From contig CAIKAN010000088.1 in assembly GCA_903825415.1 (NCBI GenBank), forward strand, positions 1 to 37,791: a stretch of 37,791 bases of DNA, written 5' to 3'. Position 1 is the first letter of the stretch, and each line of letters starts with the position of its first letter. The notes under the pieces are model-generated. The model saw nothing but the letters and a program-made list of their open reading frames with translations, was not told where the DNA came from and did not search any database. Positions 23,805 to 31,513 of this stretch are shown one piece after another. This DNA is from an uncultured bacterium (GTDB lineage Bacteria > Patescibacteriota > Minisyncoccia > Phycocordibacterales > PALSA-1337). A program made the position numbers and the translations under genes.

Positions 23805-23990
23805 ATGGAAAACGAATCATTGAATGCGGAATCAAGTCCGGGTGTGGTGGCGCCGATGTGCATTTTTGCAGTCATAATGGCGTTGTTGGCGGTCGTATCC
23901 TGGTCATCGTTCAAGACCTGCAAAGTAGTCTCTGACGAGGCTAGACAACAGGAGGTGCAGCAACAGGTAACCAACTCGCAGCCGCAGTGA
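23805..23990 (+). CDS. Small single-pass membrane protein, unknown function
   Basis: 61 aa. One hydrophobic segment at about 13-33 (GVVAPMCIFAVIMALLAVVS), then a charged Gln-rich tail (ARQQEVQQQVTNSQPQ). No family recognised. It has its own consensus promoter, a hairpin leader and an intrinsic terminator, a complete transcription unit, which supports a real gene. Confidence 0.65.
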   Translation: MENESLNAESSPGVVAPMCIFAVIMALLAVVSWSSFKTCKVVSDEARQQEVQQQVTNSQPQ

Positions 23991-24010
23991 TTCCATCCCT
24001 CTTGCAACAG

Positions 24011-24046
24011 GGCTCGTGCTGATCAAAGGCGCGAGCCTCGTTTTTT
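24011..24046 (+). terminator. Intrinsic terminator after the 61-aa protein gene
   Basis: GGCTCGTGC (24011-24019) pairs with GCGCGAGCC (24029-24037), 9-base loop, then TCG and six T. Confidence 0.88.
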
Positions 24047-24103
24047 ATCCGGATCAGTCAATAAATGATCGAGCGATGGGATACCATCGCATATTTGTTT
24101 TTA

Positions 24104-24112
24104 TGTTAGAAT
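24104..24112 (+). promoter_or_regulatory. Extended -10 promoter of tpiA-pgk
   Basis: TGT followed by TAGAAT (24107-24112). The ATG at 24113 directly follows the -10 box and would lie upstream of the transcript start, so the ATG at 24119 is taken as the true, leaderless start. Confidence 0.6.
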
Positions 24113-24118
24113 ATGCCC

Positions 24119-24883
24119 ATGTCAAAAATACTCGTCGTGGGCAATTGGAAGATGAATCCAGCGACTATCTCTGAAGCCAAGATTTTGGCCAAGAAGATAA
24201 AAGCTGTCGCTCCGAGATTACAAAATACCGATGCAGTCATGGCTCCTCCTTTGGCTTTTGCATCAGCATGCGCTCCGCAAAAGCCGGTAAAGAATCTTTA
24301 TTTGGGCGCTCAGTTTGTGTCAGTCGAATCTGGTGTCGGTCCTTTCACGGGAGAGGTGAGCGTCGATATGCTAAAAAGTTTGAATATTCAATATATCATT
24401 CTGGGACATTCAGAACAGAGGGCGAGGGGAGAGACTAGCGCTATGGTCTCAAAGAAGATGAAGAATGCTTTGGAGGCAGGAATAACTCCCGTCCTTTGTG
24501 TAGGCGAAATGAATCGTGATCAAGATGGCTCATATTTGGAGCCATTGAAGGCACAGATCAAGGAGAGCTTGGAGGGCATACCCAAGAAGTATGCCAAGGA
24601 GATAGTCATCGCTTATGAGCCCGTCTGGGCAATCGGCGCCAAAGAAGCGATGATGCCGGATCAAATATATGAGACCTCATTGTTCGTGAAGAAAGTCTTT
24701 GCTGATATCTTCACGCCTGATGCGGGAGTGAAAGCGACCATTCTTTATGGAGGTTCGGTTAATTTCCGCAATGCGGCCGATATCATTTCTATCGGGAAGG
24801 TGGATGGCTTTCTTGTTGGCCGTGAAAGCGTCAATGCCGCAGGGTTCGTAGAGCTTTTAAAAACTGTTGATTCAGTAGTTTAA
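24119..24883 (+). CDS. tpiA: Triose-phosphate isomerase
   Basis: 254 aa, normal length. It interconverts dihydroxyacetone phosphate and glyceraldehyde 3-phosphate in glycolysis. Active-site residues visible: NWKMN with Lys11, His97 in ILGHSEQR, Glu167 in AYEPVWAIG, the flexible loop 6 (IGAKEA region) and phosphate-binding GGSV. Two nt separate its stop from pgk, so the genes are co-transcribed. Confidence 0.97.
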   Translation: MSKILVVGNWKMNPATISEAKILAKKIKAVAPRLQNTDAVMAPPLAFASACAPQKPVKNLYLGAQFVSVESGVGPFTGEVSVDMLKSLNIQYIILGHSEQRARGETSAMVSKKMKNALEAGITPVLCVGEMNRDQDGSYLEPLKAQIKESLEGIPKKYAKEIVIAYEPVWAIGAKEAMMPDQIYETSLFVKKVFADIFTPDAGVKATILYGGSVNFRNAADIISIGKVDGFLVGRESVNAAGFVELLKTVDSVV

Positions 24884-24885
24884 AT

Positions 24886-26019
24886 ATGAAAACAATAAAA
24901 GATATCCAATATCTTGAGGGTGTGAAAGTCTTAGTGCGAGCTGATTTTAATGTTCCTATTAAGAATGGCGCAGTTATGGATGATTATCGCATCCGCATGA
25001 CGATACCGACTATTGAATTCTTAACAAAGAAGGGAGCCAAAGTTATTTTGATCAGTCACTTGGAAGTTAAAGAAGGAGAGAAAGCTACGCTTGCTCCTGT
25101 TTCAGATCGCCTCACCAAACTTGGAGTTTCCAACACCTTCATTGAAAATATAAGGAACGCACAGGCGGCTATCGAGAATGAATTACAGAATGGCGGTGTG
25201 GCTGTTATCGAAAATCTGCGGGTTTCTGATGGCGAAAAGAAGAACGATCCGAAGTTTGCAAAGGAATTGGCCTCATTAGCTGATGTTTATGTGAATGATG
25301 CCTTCTCTGTCTGCCATCGCAAGCATGCTTCTATCGTGGGCGTTCCAAAATTCCTGCCAAGCTATGCCGGCTTTCAGCTTGAAAAGGAGATATCCAATCT
25401 TTCAAAAGCTTTCAATGCTCCTCATCCTTTTGTTTTCGTCCTTGGTGGCGCTAAATTCGATACGAAGCTTCCTCTGCTCCAGAAATTCATAGACAAAGCA
25501 GATAGCGTTTTTGTTGGCGGTGCTTTGGCTCATGATCTATTCAAATTCAAGGGCTATGAAGTGGGTACTTCTCTGGTGAGCGAGGTCTCAGTGGACTTGA
25601 GCGCAATTGCCACAAGCCCCAAATTGATCTTGCCTATCGACGTCACAACGAAAGATCATCAAGTGAAGATGTCCGATGCTCTTTTGCCGACCGATTGCGC
25701 CTACGATGCTGGGCCAAAGACTATCGAGGCTTTGAAGCAGAAGATCGCCAGCGCGAAATTCATTCTCTGGAATGGTCCTGTGGGCATGTATGAGGATGGT
25801 TTCACAGAAGGGACGGAAGGGATTGCGAAGATGATCGCTGAGCAGACTTCAAAAGGGGCGGAGACGATCGTTGGCGGGGGAGATACTCTGGCGGCTATCG
25901 CCAAGCTTGGTATCGAAGATAAATATTCGTTTGTTTCAACAGGAGGAGGAGCGATGCTGGATTATCTGGCACAAGGAACCTTGCCGGGGATCGAAGCGCT
26001 CGATGATTCGAAAGAGTAG
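24886..26019 (+). CDS. pgk: Phosphoglycerate kinase
   Basis: 377 aa, slightly short for the family (about 390-400). Hallmarks: RADFNVPIKNG at the N-terminus, HRKHASIVG, LGGAKFDTKLPLLQ, NGPVGMYE, and the nucleotide-binding GGGDTLAAIAKLG. It makes ATP from 1,3-bisphosphoglycerate. Second gene of the tpiA-pgk unit; a long inverted repeat follows 26 nt later and may end the transcript. Confidence 0.97.
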   Translation: MKTIKDIQYLEGVKVLVRADFNVPIKNGAVMDDYRIRMTIPTIEFLTKKGAKVILISHLEVKEGEKATLAPVSDRLTKLGVSNTFIENIRNAQAAIENELQNGGVAVIENLRVSDGEKKNDPKFAKELASLADVYVNDAFSVCHRKHASIVGVPKFLPSYAGFQLEKEISNLSKAFNAPHPFVFVLGGAKFDTKLPLLQKFIDKADSVFVGGALAHDLFKFKGYEVGTSLVSEVSVDLSAIATSPKLILPIDVTTKDHQVKMSDALLPTDCAYDAGPKTIEALKQKIASAKFILWNGPVGMYEDGFTEGTEGIAKMIAEQTSKGAETIVGGGDTLAAIAKLGIEDKYSFVSTGGGAMLDYLAQGTLPGIEALDDSKE

Positions 26020-26045
26020 TTTTGTTTTCCTGGCGTGTCTTCACT

Positions 26046-26183
26046 GAATTTTCAATTTACAAATTCCAATTTTCAATCAATTATCAATGAATTAATTTTC
26101 AATTGATAGGGTTTGTCATGGAAAATTTGATAATTTTGAAATTGTAAATTGATCGTAAATTGGAATTTGTAAATTGAAAATTC
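26046..26183. repeat. Long inverted repeat, 'aattttcaaattccaa' element, copy 1
   Basis: Outer arms 26046-26072 and 26157-26183 are perfectly complementary over 27 bases (GAATTTTCAATTTACAAATT and on). The left arm continues for about 60 bases with only 3 differences from the reverse complement of the right part of 35410-35519, and the right arm likewise matches the other arm there. It is therefore the same element as the copy at 35410-35519 in opposite orientation, with an extra central segment. It lies between convergent pgk and the HIT gene. Confidence 0.9.
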
Positions 26184-26201
26184 GAGAAGCTATCATCTCG
26201 C

Positions 26202-26564
26202 CTACTCCATCGCCGCTATTATCTTCTTCTTATTCCCCTCGAAATCCCCCCTGTCTCCCTTTGCGGCTTTATCCGGATAAATCCATATATGAGCATGCGG
26301 CACATCTTCGCCCACAATCTTGCTTAGAATCATTTCTTGTCCGAAGGCTTTTCTTTGGGCTCTAGCGATCTTCTTTGCCACTTCGAAATATGCTCCGCAA
26401 TTAGGGACATCCCAGACCCAACGATAATGATTCTTGGGGATTATGAGGGTATGTCCGACAGAGAGTGGTTGATTGGATAGAAAGGCCAAGAAGTTGTCGT
26501 CTTCATAGACCACGAAAGAGGGAATCTCTGATTTTATGATCTTGCAAAATATGCAGTTCGGCAT
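26202..26564 (-). CDS. HIT-family nucleotide hydrolase/transferase, variant triad
   Basis: 120 aa from MPNCIFCKIIKSEIP; upstream codons precede the promoter. Typical HIT protein: N-terminal CxxC (C4, C7), LSVGHTLIIPKNHY, and the C-terminal active-site strand VPHAHIWIYP. The usual His-x-His-x-His reads H90-A-H92-I-W94, so the nucleophile (middle His) is kept while the third His is Trp. HIT proteins hydrolyse nucleoside phosphoramidates or dinucleotides. A minus-strand TATAAT (26576-26571) lies 6 nt before the ATG, so the mRNA is probably leaderless. Confidence 0.92.
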   Translation of the reverse strand: MPNCIFCKIIKSEIPSFVVYEDDNFLAFLSNQPLSVGHTLIIPKNHYRWVWDVPNCGAYFEVAKKIARAQRKAFGQEMILSKIVGEDVPHAHIWIYPDKAAKGDRGDFEGNKKKIIAAME

Positions 26565-26570
26565 GGAGGA

Positions 26571-26576
26571 ATTATA
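26571..26576 (-). promoter_or_regulatory. -10 box of the HIT gene
   Basis: Consensus TATAAT on the minus strand, six nt upstream of the preferred ATG; the longer reading with 12 extra codons would need transcription from before this box. No clear -35 box. Confidence 0.5.
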
Positions 26577-26723
26577 GCGCGGGATGGAGGGTGAGGACAC
26601 TTGACAGAGCGCTATTTAAGTTATAAGTTACATACAGACAAAGGCAGTCTAATAAGTATTTGACTGTATACATTGGTACAACAATGGCCGTAGTGAGCCA
26701 TAACCTGAAAGGAAAATCACGAT

Positions 26724-26858
26724 ATGATAAAGAGAATTAGTCAGACGGTGAGCGAGGAAGCACGAAAATTGATGGGGGACAAAAGAAATGTGCTGGGTTC
26801 CGGAGCGCTGTTTCAGTTGATTGCTGACCTCCAGAAGTTTGCGCTGGGCGATAACTAA
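26724..26858 (+). CDS. 44-residue reading frame with Shine-Dalgarno, unknown function
   Basis: Begins MIKRISQTVSEEARKLMGDK and ends at TAA 26856-26858. AAAGGAAAA about 8 nt before the ATG is one of the few good ribosome-binding sites in the window. The peptide is basic and probably helical, with no membrane segment. The same frame continues open after the TAA for another 85 codons. It is either a small gene or the first part of a stop-interrupted gene. Confidence 0.45.
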   Translation: MIKRISQTVSEEARKLMGDKRNVLGSGALFQLIADLQKFALGDN

Positions 26859-27113
26859 GCTGTAGTCAAATATGTCGATAACACAACGTTGCGGGGATTC
26901 TTCATTGAGGAGGCTGATAGAAGATCAGCGTCAAGCCTTCTTCATGCTCTGCAACACGGTCGCCGAATGGCCGTCTCGATTAGCCGTGCTTGGGAAGAAA
27001 TACTGGTGGCGGATATGTGTTTCTACAACCAGTGTGGAGGGGTAATGTTTGGTTGGCAGATCATGTCCGATCTACCAGGTGGCCGGCTACGATGTGTCGA
27101 TTCAAGGTTTTAG
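26859..27113 (+). pseudogene. In-frame continuation behind a single TAA; possible interrupted gene
   Basis: The frame reads on as AVVKYVDNTTLRGFFIEEAD, through ALQHGRRMAVSISRAWEEIL and CFYNQCGGVMFGWQIMSDLP, to a stop at 27113. It is GC-richer than the surroundings and no start codon with a ribosome-binding site is visible apart from TTG 26889. A strong terminator follows at 27134-27181. Either one gene of about 130 codons broken (or read through) at a TAA, or a small ORF with a long structured 3' RNA. No family recognised. Confidence 0.35.
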
Positions 27114-27133
27114 TTTCCCATCCAGACGAATTT

Positions 27134-27181
27134 ACCCGCCACTTACACGGAACCTTCCGTTGAAAGATGGCGGGTTCTTTT
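27134..27181 (+). terminator. Intrinsic terminator with two-part stem
   Basis: ACCCGCCA (27134-27141) pairs with TGGCGGGT (27168-27175), inner ACGGAA / TTCCGT, then TTCTTTT. The outer stem matches the CCCGCCA/TGGCGGG stem at 6068-6095. Confidence 0.8.
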
Positions 27182-27248
27182 ATTTGAAAAAATGATGGAT
27201 TAAAGCGATACTTATTTGTTATGCTATAGTAAATATTCAAACAAACCC

Positions 27249-27620
27249 ATGATCACATACGAAGATTTCAAGAAAGTAGAGATCCGAGCGGGCAAGATAT
27301 TATCGGCCGAAAAGATACCTGATACTGATAAGCTGCTCAAACTTTCTGTCGATTTCAATGAGACGAAGCAAGTTACTGATGAGGCTGGCGTTATTTCAAC
27401 TCTTCCAGCGCCAAGGCAGATAATATCCGGTATTTCTCTGTATTTTCCCGATCCAGCCGTTTTGGTAGGGAAGATCTGCTTATTCGTGACAAATCTCGAG
27501 CCTAGAACCATCCGAGGCTTTGAAAGCAATGGCATGCTTTTCGCTATTTCGACGAAAGAAGGAAGCTTTTCACTATTGGAGCCGAATGCGACCATACCAG
27601 CGGGGACGATGGCGGCGTAG
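27249..27620 (+). CDS. tRNA-binding domain protein (MetRS C-terminal/CsaA-like)
   Basis: 123 aa from MITYEDFKKVEIRAGKILSA; the 11 codons before it are out of pattern. An OB-fold tRNA-binding domain with the family pattern: IRAGKI near the start, PRQIISGIS in the middle, LVGKICLFVTNLEPRTIRGF and ESNGMLFA at the end. In bacteria this domain occurs fused to MetRS as a dimerisation/tRNA arm or alone, as CsaA. Here it stands alone; MetRS is not in the window. Confidence 0.88.
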   Translation: MITYEDFKKVEIRAGKILSAEKIPDTDKLLKLSVDFNETKQVTDEAGVISTLPAPRQIISGISLYFPDPAVLVGKICLFVTNLEPRTIRGFESNGMLFAISTKEGSFSLLEPNATIPAGTMAA

Positions 27621-27685
27621 TTCAGGGTGGTATATCATTAACACGTGAATAGGTACTTTCTTACTAGAAGATTAATTTAACACTT

Positions 27686-28012
27686 ATGGACAAGGAATTT
27701 AATGGTTTCTTTAGCGGCAGTAAATTGGGAATACTTTTCCGAAATGGGAGATCTACAGGAATGGTTCTTTTTCCAGAAAAGCTTATCGTCGATTCAGATA
27801 AATTGACTACTATATCGAGAACATTCAGTGGCGGAGAACAGGAGGTTATTTTGAGATCGCAGATAATTTCAATAGGGAATTCTTGGCTAGGCAGCGTGGT
27901 GATTGTGCATAGTAATCCAAATTTGCCATCACCACTTTATTTTCAGCCTGGTATCATGAAATACTCAACTCTTTTTGAATTGCTTAGGAATAAGGATTTC
28001 CCAGTCATCTAA
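27686..28012 (+). CDS. Hypothetical protein
   Basis: 108 aa, beta-strand-rich (KLGILFRNGRSTGMVLFPEK, VILRSQIISIGNSWLGSVVI), no signal peptide, ending in a helix (YSTLFELLRNKDFPVI). The pattern of short strands and a final helix would suit a PH-like fold, but no family is recognised. It lies 65 nt after the tRNA-binding protein, with no clear promoter, and converges with the nitroreductase gene. Confidence 0.55.
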   Translation: MDKEFNGFFSGSKLGILFRNGRSTGMVLFPEKLIVDSDKLTTISRTFSGGEQEVILRSQIISIGNSWLGSVVIVHSNPNLPSPLYFQPGIMKYSTLFELLRNKDFPVI

Positions 28013-28045
28013 ACTTATCTTAATTCAGAGGTCTGTATCTGTGCG

Positions 28046-28687
28046 CTATACCTCCATAATCGCTTTCTCTTTGGTGAAACGGACTTTCTTGTAATCCGCG
28101 GAGACATCTTCAGCTGAACGATATCCCACCGCAACCATCGCCAAAGAGGCGAAACTGAGCTTTTCCAAGCCGAGGATCTCATCGACCTTTTTGGGGTCGA
28201 AGCCTTCCATGGGACAAGCATCGATATTCTTGAGAGCTGCTGTTTCCAGGATTATGCCCAAGGCGATGAAGACCTGTCTCGATGACCAAGAGATCAAGTT
28301 CTCTGTACTGCGCCCACTTACGCTATTTTTAAGCATGTCAGAAAAACCCTTCAAGCTATTGGGACTCACGCCTCGTGTCTTTGCTATATCGAAGATGTAT
28401 TCATCGATATAGGCGCTATTTATCTTTTTGTTGACAGCAAGGACCATCAAGCCTGAGGCCTCTGTTACCTGGCTCTGATCATATGCCGCTTCGCGGATGC
28501 TTTGCCTGACTTTTGGGTCTTTTACGACTATGAATTTCCATGGCTGAAGGCCGAATGAAGATGGCGATAATCTAGCGGCTTCTAATATCTCTGAAAAATC
28601 CTCTTTTGATAACTTCTTGGTGGCATCGAACTTCTTGGTGGCGTATCTCCATTCCATGGAACTCACAATGGGACTGGTATTAGGCAT
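28046..28687 (-). CDS. Nitroreductase-family flavoprotein
   Basis: 213 aa, normal for the family. FMN-binding Arg/Lys near the start (WRYATKKFD), the signature ARLSPSSFGLQPWKFIVVKD, and a second flavin-contact region near the C-terminus (VAVGYRSAEDV). These are NAD(P)H-dependent oxidoreductases acting on nitroaromatics, quinones or flavins; the substrate is unknown. It is divergent from recJ across a 175-bp inverted repeat. Confidence 0.9.
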   Translation of the reverse strand: MPNTSPIVSSMEWRYATKKFDATKKLSKEDFSEILEAARLSPSSFGLQPWKFIVVKDPKVRQSIREAAYDQSQVTEASGLMVLAVNKKINSAYIDEYIFDIAKTRGVSPNSLKGFSDMLKNSVSGRSTENLISWSSRQVFIALGIILETAALKNIDACPMEGFDPKKVDEILGLEKLSFASLAMVAVGYRSAEDVSADYKKVRFTKEKAIMEV

Positions 28688-28753
28688 GTTTCTTAAAGTA
28701 AATAATAATGTTTGCTATTTTAATACGACAGATTTCTAAGTAGAGTTGCATAA

Positions 28754-28928
28754 ATGCGGTCGCGGTCGCTCACATTGCGCCCTCCTTCTCGCTCAAGACT
28801 CGCGCCTAGGAATTTGTAAGCTTTTTTGGCGTGGTCATGGCAGGAGACGCCAAAAAAGTTAACAATTCCTGGCTGCTCGAACAGGTTGAGCGAGAAGGAG
28901 GGCGCAATGTGAGCGACCGCGACCGCAT
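28754..28928. repeat. Long inverted repeat with perfect 43-bp arms
   Basis: Arms 28754-28796 and 28886-28928 are complementary at all 43 positions (beginning ATGCGGTCGCGGTCGCTCAC). Nested inside is a second perfect stem, CTTTTTTGGCGT with ACGCCAAAAAAG (about 28820-28859), and a partial AGGAATT/AATTCCT pair. The right arm ends at the recJ extended -10 box. GC-rich, unlike the AT-rich hairpins elsewhere. Confidence 0.95.
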
Positions 28929-28936
28929 GTTATACT
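28928..28936 (+). promoter_or_regulatory. Extended -10 promoter of recJ
   Basis: TGT-TATACT ends 7 nt before the ATG at 28944, giving a leaderless mRNA. The -35 region lies wholly inside the right arm of the inverted repeat. Confidence 0.65.
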
Positions 28937-28943
28937 CCTTTCC

Positions 28944-30752
28944 ATGAATTATAAGATCCGCAAACAGCTCACCCCCGACCAAAGACTTAATTATGCCGGC
29001 ATTTCCGATACCGTAGCCCATCTTTTGTTTCATAGAGGTGTTTCAAATGAGAAAGACTCCAAGAGATTCATTTCGCCCGAATACGAAAGCGATAATCTGA
29101 ACCCTTCCTTATTAAAAGATGCCGATAAAGCTGCGGTGAGGTTCATTCAAGCCGTAACAAACAATGAAAAGATAGCCATCTATTCAGACTATGACGCCGA
29201 TGGCATCCCTGGCGCTGCCATGTTCCATGATTTCCTGAAGCGGATCGGCTATTCAAATTTCATCGTCTATATACCTCATCGCCACAATGAAGGCTTTGGT
29301 TTGAATAAAGAAGCTGTTGATGAGTTAGCGAGTGGTGGCGTGAAGCTATTGATAACGATCGATTGCGGTATCGCTGATTTTGATGCGGTTAAGCATGCGA
29401 ATGGGAAGGGAATGACCGTCATCATCACTGATCATCATGAACCACCGGGTCAATTACCGGAGGCTTTTGCTATCATCGATCATAAACAAGCCGATTGTCC
29501 GTATCCTGACAAGAATATTTGCGGCACAGGCGTGGCTTATAAGTTCATTCAAGCCATTCTCGCCAAGAATAGGTTCGGACTCAAGGAGGGGATGGAAAAA
29601 TGGCTACTAGATCTGGTCGGTATTGCCACTTTATCTGATATGGTGCCGCTCACTGGCGAGAATAGAGTCTTCAGCTATTATGGCTTGAATGTTCTACGGA
29701 AAAGCCCGCGTAAAGGCATTCGACGGCTTCTGGCCAAGTTGAATATCTCACAAAGCCATCTCAATGAAGACGACATCGCCTTCATGATCACACCTAGGAT
29801 CAATGCCGCTTCTAGAATGGGTGTGCCCATGGACGCTTTCAACTTATTGATCGCCGATAATGATGAGGATGCCGATAAGAGCGCTGAGCATCTCGATAAG
29901 ATAAATACTGAAAGAAAAGGCGTTGTTGCTTCTCTGGTCAAGGAAGTGAAGAAGGTTCTTCACAAAAGGCATGGTCAGGATTCAAAATCCTTTCCTGGCG
30001 TTCTGGTCCTGGGAAATCCTGAATGGCGCCCGTCTCTTCTCGGTTTAGTGGCCAATACCTGCGCCGAAGAATTCGACCGTCCCGTATTCCTCTGGGGAAG
30101 AGATGGCGATAATGCCATCAAAGGCTCATGCCGCTCGGAAGGCAGGACCAATATCGTCCAGTTGATGCGTGCTGCTCCAGTTCAGACCTTCACCCAATTC
30201 GGTGGGCACAAGCATTCAGGAGGCTTCGCCGTTCATAACGATCAGATCCATTTTCTTGAGCAAAACCTTAACGATGCTCAAAAGAGAAGCAACGATTCGA
30301 GTGGTTCAGGTGGCATCGATTCGAACTTAATCGACCCTCTCCTTTGTGGTACCGGTGATGAATTGAAAGATAAGAGCTCTTCAGATGACCAAATAGATTT
30401 GGAGCTTTCTTTGGATGATGTCAGCTATGCATTATTCGACGATATAAATAAACTCGCACCCTTTGGTACAGGTAATCCCAAGCCGGTTTTTCTTTTTAAG
30501 GATATCGTTGTGACAGAAATCCGCAATTTCGGTAAAGCAAAAGATCATGTTGAGCTTGTATTCAAGAAGAACAATGGAGGCAAAGTCTCGGCAATCTCCT
30601 TCTTTGGCGGCGAAAGCGAATGGGCCAAATCTTTGAAGAATGGTGATATGATAGATTTGATAGCGCATTTGGAGAAGTCTATGTTCCGGGGCAGGGCAGA
30701 ATTGAGGTTGAGGGTGGTGGAGGTTATAAAAAGTAATAATAAGAATACATAA
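28944..30752 (+). CDS. recJ: Single-stranded-DNA-specific exonuclease RecJ
   Basis: 602 aa. DHH phosphoesterase motifs: YSDYDADGIPG (D82, D84, D86), VIITDHHEPPG (D163-H164-H165), and DHKQADCPYP. The DHHA1 motif FGGHKHSGGFAV follows near residue 415, and a C-terminal OB-fold region at about 490-600. RecJ degrades 5' single strands in recombination and mismatch repair. A Ser/Asp-rich insertion (about 450-480) is unusual. Operon with rnhA, 3 nt apart. Confidence 0.96.
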   Translation: MNYKIRKQLTPDQRLNYAGISDTVAHLLFHRGVSNEKDSKRFISPEYESDNLNPSLLKDADKAAVRFIQAVTNNEKIAIYSDYDADGIPGAAMFHDFLKRIGYSNFIVYIPHRHNEGFGLNKEAVDELASGGVKLLITIDCGIADFDAVKHANGKGMTVIITDHHEPPGQLPEAFAIIDHKQADCPYPDKNICGTGVAYKFIQAILAKNRFGLKEGMEKWLLDLVGIATLSDMVPLTGENRVFSYYGLNVLRKSPRKGIRRLLAKLNISQSHLNEDDIAFMITPRINAASRMGVPMDAFNLLIADNDEDADKSAEHLDKINTERKGVVASLVKEVKKVLHKRHGQDSKSFPGVLVLGNPEWRPSLLGLVANTCAEEFDRPVFLWGRDGDNAIKGSCRSEGRTNIVQLMRAAPVQTFTQFGGHKHSGGFAVHNDQIHFLEQNLNDAQKRSNDSSGSGGIDSNLIDPLLCGTGDELKDKSSSDDQIDLELSLDDVSYALFDDINKLAPFGTGNPKPVFLFKDIVVTEIRNFGKAKDHVELVFKKNNGGKVSAISFFGGESEWAKSLKNGDMIDLIAHLEKSMFRGRAELRLRVVEVIKSNNKNT

Positions 30753-30755
30753 ATC

Positions 30756-31499
30756 ATGACAACAATATTCACAGACGGCTCTTCTCGAGGGAATCCCGGC
30801 CCTGGCGGCTGGGGCGCTGTGATAATTCAAGACCTTTTGCATAATAAAGACGGCAATGTGAAGCCTGGAGGCAAGATCCAAGTCATCGAGCTTGGTGGAC
30901 GAGAAGACCATACGACCAATAATAGGATGGAATTGAGCGCGGCCTGTGAGGCCCTTGGAAAGGTTAAGGGAGACGACCTTATAACCATCCATACCGATTC
31001 TTCTTATGTAGTGAACGGTATAACCAAATGGGTCCATGGCTGGAAAAGGAATGGCTGGAAGACTAAAACTAAAGATGATGTCCTCAACAAAGATCTTTGG
31101 ATGGAGCTTGAAAAGAATGCTAGAGGCAAGCAGATAGAATGGAAGCGTGTCGACGGTCACGCCGGAATCTTAGGCAATGATAGGTGTGACCATATCGCTA
31201 CCGATATGGCCGATGATATGCCCATAAGGCTGTATAAGGGGCCATTGTCTGATTATGATTTGCCAAAGATCCTTGAGATATCTCATGATGAAGAAATGCT
31301 CTCTGCCAAGAAAAGCTCTTCCTCTAGGTCGCGCGCCCAAGCCCATTCATATGTCAGCTCAGTCGGCGGCATCATCAAGGTCCATTACTCTTGGGCTGAA
31401 TGCGAGAAAAGGGTGAAAGGCGTCAAAGGCGCGAGGTATAAGAAATCTTTGGATGACGATGATGAGAAGAGGGTCATTCAGGAATTCGAGACCATTTAA
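30756..31499 (+). CDS. rnhA: Ribonuclease HI with C-terminal viroplasmin-like domain
   Basis: 247 aa. RNase H core at about 1-155 with catalytic residues D7 (FTDGSSRGNPGPGGWG), E59 (NNRMELSA), D81 (IHTDSSY), H135 and D145 (NDRCD). It cleaves RNA in RNA-DNA hybrids. After a Ser/Arg linker, residues about 199-247 (GGIIKVHYSWAECEKRVKG, then GARYKK) match the small hybrid-binding/caulimovirus-viroplasmin domain, which in eukaryotic and many bacterial RNases H1 lies at the N-terminus. The order is therefore reversed. Co-transcribed with recJ. Confidence 0.92.
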   Translation: MTTIFTDGSSRGNPGPGGWGAVIIQDLLHNKDGNVKPGGKIQVIELGGREDHTTNNRMELSAACEALGKVKGDDLITIHTDSSYVVNGITKWVHGWKRNGWKTKTKDDVLNKDLWMELEKNARGKQIEWKRVDGHAGILGNDRCDHIATDMADDMPIRLYKGPLSDYDLPKILEISHDEEMLSAKKSSSSRSRAQAHSYVSSVGGIIKVHYSWAECEKRVKGVKGARYKKSLDDDDEKRVIQEFETI

Positions 31500-31513
31500 T
31501 TAGATATAAGTTC

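Noticed and set aside
26859-27113. Selenocysteine or pyrrolysine-type recoding at the internal stop
   Set aside because: The stop is TAA, which neither UGA-Sec nor UAG-Pyl uses; mutation or ordinary read-through is simpler.
28806-29033. Minus-strand 75-codon frame in the inverted repeat before recJ
   Set aside because: It runs through the hairpin arms and antisense into recJ; composition follows the repeat, not coding sequence.
30432-31160. 242-codon open frame on the minus strand opposite recJ/rnhA
   Set aside because: Antisense to two confidently identified genes, Cys/His-rich translation without domain pattern.
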